Notes under the pieces: model-generated
The model's input: the letters and a program-made list of their open reading frames with translations, nothing else
What the model was told of the DNA's origin: nothing
Databases searched by the model: none
Made by a program: the position numbers and the translations under genes
DNA from: Sphagnum magellanicum
Lineage: Eukaryota; Streptophyta; Sphagnopsida; Sphagnales; Sphagnaceae
Assembly (NCBI GenBank): GCA_021904315.1
Contig: CM038918.1
Location: forward strand, 6,215,349-6,279,348
DNA length: 64,000 nt
Direction of reading: 5' to 3'
Shown: positions 61,589 through 64,000 of the stretch, in pieces
Numbering within the stretch: the stretch's first letter is position 1
How the letters are laid out: each line of letters begins with the position of its first letter

Positions 61589-63840
61589 TCAGGAAATAAT
61601 TTCCGATAGAATTGGTGCATTGTCAGGGATTTTGAGCACAAGCTTACTAACCTCCCACCTTTGCTCTTGCATTCCCTGCACAAACACATTAAAGTCTTGC
61701 TGCAAAACCTCTACACTTCTTCTCAATTGCTCTTGTTGGTCCTTCATGTCACACCTACTATTGCCATTACCAGCTGCTCCAAGATGAAGGCTTGTGATTG
61801 CATCTCCACTGGATTGAGGCTTTTGCTGCAAAAGCCAGCAAGCTTGATAAAGACCTCGAAGCAGGGTCACGTTGCTTGCACCTTCCTGCAACCAGCCACA
61901 TGGTGTGCCATGTTAACACAGTAACATGAATGTTATAGATGCATCAAGTGGTATCAATCAGCAATTGATGTATTTGTTTCCAGAGAGCCAACCTTCCTGT
62001 AGGCTTAGACACTCCCAAGCACTCATCACCAACAATGTAAGAACCTCACAAAACCTCACCCTCTCAATATGCAATACATAGTATACATCATTCTACCTCA
62101 GATAATACAGTATAAGACTAGGTGGTCCCCATTGTGAGAATAAGACTAATTAGTGACATAGTTGCCACCATGTGCTATTCGAATTTACCAGAAACATTTG
62201 GCACCTGGTGGCCACCATGTGATAAAACACATAACCTCAATGCTAAAAAGCACCTGGTGGTCACCAGGTCCCATTTTACCCAACGCCAAGAATGAATGGC
62301 TGGTGGTGGTCACTAGGTGCCTTTATAGTCAACAAAGAAGAAAAGAGGCACCTGGTGATGACCTGCATTTCTAGTTGACGTGTTTGAGCAAAGACTTGCC
62401 ATTTAGGTTGGTTGAGCTTCAGTAGTGATGCAATATTTCCTTGGCAGTTAGAACTGAGAAAATAAGAGATCACCTTCAAGAGAATGCGAGCCTCTAGACC
62501 ATGAAGTGGATTCAGATGCAAAACTAAAACATACTTCTCCAATCGGTATAAGCTTAGTAACTCCTCCACCTGCCAAAACAACTTTGTGTCACTCTATTTG
62601 CATAGACACATCTCACAAATTCACCCTTATGAATAGCATCTACTTTGCAAATGGATCAACCGTGACCAAAGAATCTGTCTTACTTTTCATTGGTTACTAA
62701 AAGTTCTTCACCTTGAGCTTGGAAGGAGAAGGCCCAAACAGCTCTTCTAAAGAGCAACCCACACGGATCTGAGGCTTCAAGAAGAACCGGGGCACCAAGA
62801 GTTGTTCTGCCAAATTGCATTCTTCCCACCCTACATGGAGTTTCCCCTCAATAGTTGGTCAGTCAAGTTGATAGTGTGCATTACTTCAAAATGTAATTGA
62901 TCATGCTATTGTGTGCTGTACTCTTTCAACTGCCAGTACGGCTTCACATCTTGCCATTGCACCTGCTCTGCTCCTGGGTTGTTCTAGAAGAGGTTTGACA
63001 GAATATAACAAAATGCCATTGCTCGGTTTTCTACCACAGGCTCAAAAGCTGGGAATTGTTACCTGGAAGTGGAATCCCTGAAAGGTGTGCCTCTATTAGA
63101 ATCACAGCCCGCTTGTAATTGATCTGCACAAGAACACAGCAGAGCAACTCAGGATCATGAACTTGAACGGTGCAATAATTGCAGCAGAGAGATTGGCATC
63201 AAACTGTGCAAGAGAAGCGAAGAGGAGTTGTAGAGAAGATGGCCACTGACAGTGCTGAAACATAAAACACCAAGTGTTTGATAGCGCAGCCACAGGTGCA
63301 GTGATCTGATGCATGCCCATGTTGCAACAAGCTCCCAGTAGGATGTTGACACTCCTGGTGTACGCTGCAAAATGCACACAGCCAAGCACCCATTAGTTGC
63401 TGCCATGCAGACTTTCTCTTGAGATGTGGTGGGGAAAACCAAAACTACTGAAAACAATCATCATAAAAGAGCTATGTATCCAGAGAATGACTACATTTTG
63501 CAGCTGATTTGCAGCATGTGGATGGCAGGCAGGCTTCAATCTATTGGCATTCCAAGGAAGGATGTTTACACTGAACTGCAAAGCCCCTGCATTGCAAAAT
63601 CAGTTCTGTAGTCTGTAGAAGCACTATGTAGGGATGGTATTCTGATCTTTGGCAAGGTGGAGTGCTGTAGTGATTTGCAGGTATAAGGTCTTGTCAAGTA
63701 GACAAATTTTTGGAAACATCAAAGCAAATCTCCACCAAGGACCTTTGTTAAGTCTGTCAAGTGAGAGTTAAGAAACTTGCAAGTAGCAGCACCCCAAATG
63801 CAAGGCCCATCAGTTGACCAGCAACTCCCCATACCTCCTC
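61589..63840 (-). CDS. RUS family (DUF647) protein, C-terminal part, cut by window end
   Basis: Six minus-strand exons join in frame: 63840-63781, 63364-63251, 63123-63063, 62830-62712, 62569-62474 and 61885-61589 (stop TGA), giving the last 248 residues. They read EEVWGVAGQLMGLAFGVLLL, RTPGVSTSYWELVATWACIR then SLHLWLRYQTL, INYKRAVILIEAHLSGIPLP, then WEECNLAEQ to VGCSLEELFG. The C-terminal exons read VEELLSLYRLEKYVLVLHLN to LEARILLK and EGASNVTLLRGLYQACWLLQ to the end. This is the second half of a ROOT UV-B SENSITIVE/DUF647 protein; which paralogue is not clear. The family is membrane-associated and linked to UV-B response and auxin transport. The first intron here uses a GC donor. The N-terminal half lies beyond 64000. 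No lesions were seen, so the gene is probably functional. Confidence 0.82.
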
Positions 63841-64000
63841 CTGCACACATCAATCCCTCATCACAATAAGCATCACTATACCTCTGTGTATTGTAAGTCA
63901 CAAGTTGACCTTTGTTTTGCAAGATGCAACAGACAAATGCTTCTTGGCCCTGAGAGAATTGTCGTCATATGACACACTTCACTCCCAAATACATGTTTAA

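Overview
The window looks like nuclear DNA of a land plant. It is AT-rich and gene-poor, with small islands of richer composition holding intron-containing genes whose products are plant-typical: a plastid-type Obg GTPase, an ATG18/WIPI autophagy propeller, a phenylalanine ammonia-lyase (PAL), a RUS/DUF647 protein and a plant membrane-protein family. A dimethylarginine dimethylaminohydrolase (DDAH) relic and the unusual PAL C-terminus suggest a non-seed plant (bryophyte, lycophyte or fern), but the species cannot be fixed from sequence alone. There is no sign of bacterial or viral origin and no CRISPR array.

Layout. 1-15.9 kb is AT-rich intergenic DNA with decayed repeats, including a 72-bp minisatellite at 5.2-6.0 kb that stays open as an ORF. 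16.3-17.9 kb is a decayed minus-strand copy of a RUS gene. 18.3-22.0 kb is ObgC (plus, seven exons), convergent with ATG18 (minus, four exons, 26.1-24.1 kb). ATG18 is divergent from an oxidoreductase-like-domain gene (plus, 28.8-29.9 kb); microsatellites and a ~60-bp minisatellite lie between them. 30-37 kb is repeat-rich spacer. PAL occupies 37.6-40.2 kb (plus, three exons) and a three-TM membrane-protein gene starts at 42.5 kb. 43.5-58.6 kb is very AT-rich spacer with a possible LTR, a CpG-rich patch, tandem repeats and a foldback element. 58.7-60.4 kb is a damaged DDAH gene (minus). 61.6-64 kb is the intact 3' part of a RUS gene (minus), cut by the window end and containing a probable GC-AG intron.

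The genes do not form a pathway: they serve plastid ribosome biogenesis (ObgC), autophagy (ATG18), phenylpropanoid entry (PAL) and separate roles. The points most worth a second look are the DDAH relic that lacks one phase-compatible exon carrying a catalytic residue, the paired intact and decayed RUS copies about 45 kb apart, and several repeat structures: foldbacks, a higher-order minisatellite, a three-copy dispersed repeat and a probable tRNA-derived SINE. Splice sites and reading frames were worked out by hand; no alignment or database search was run.
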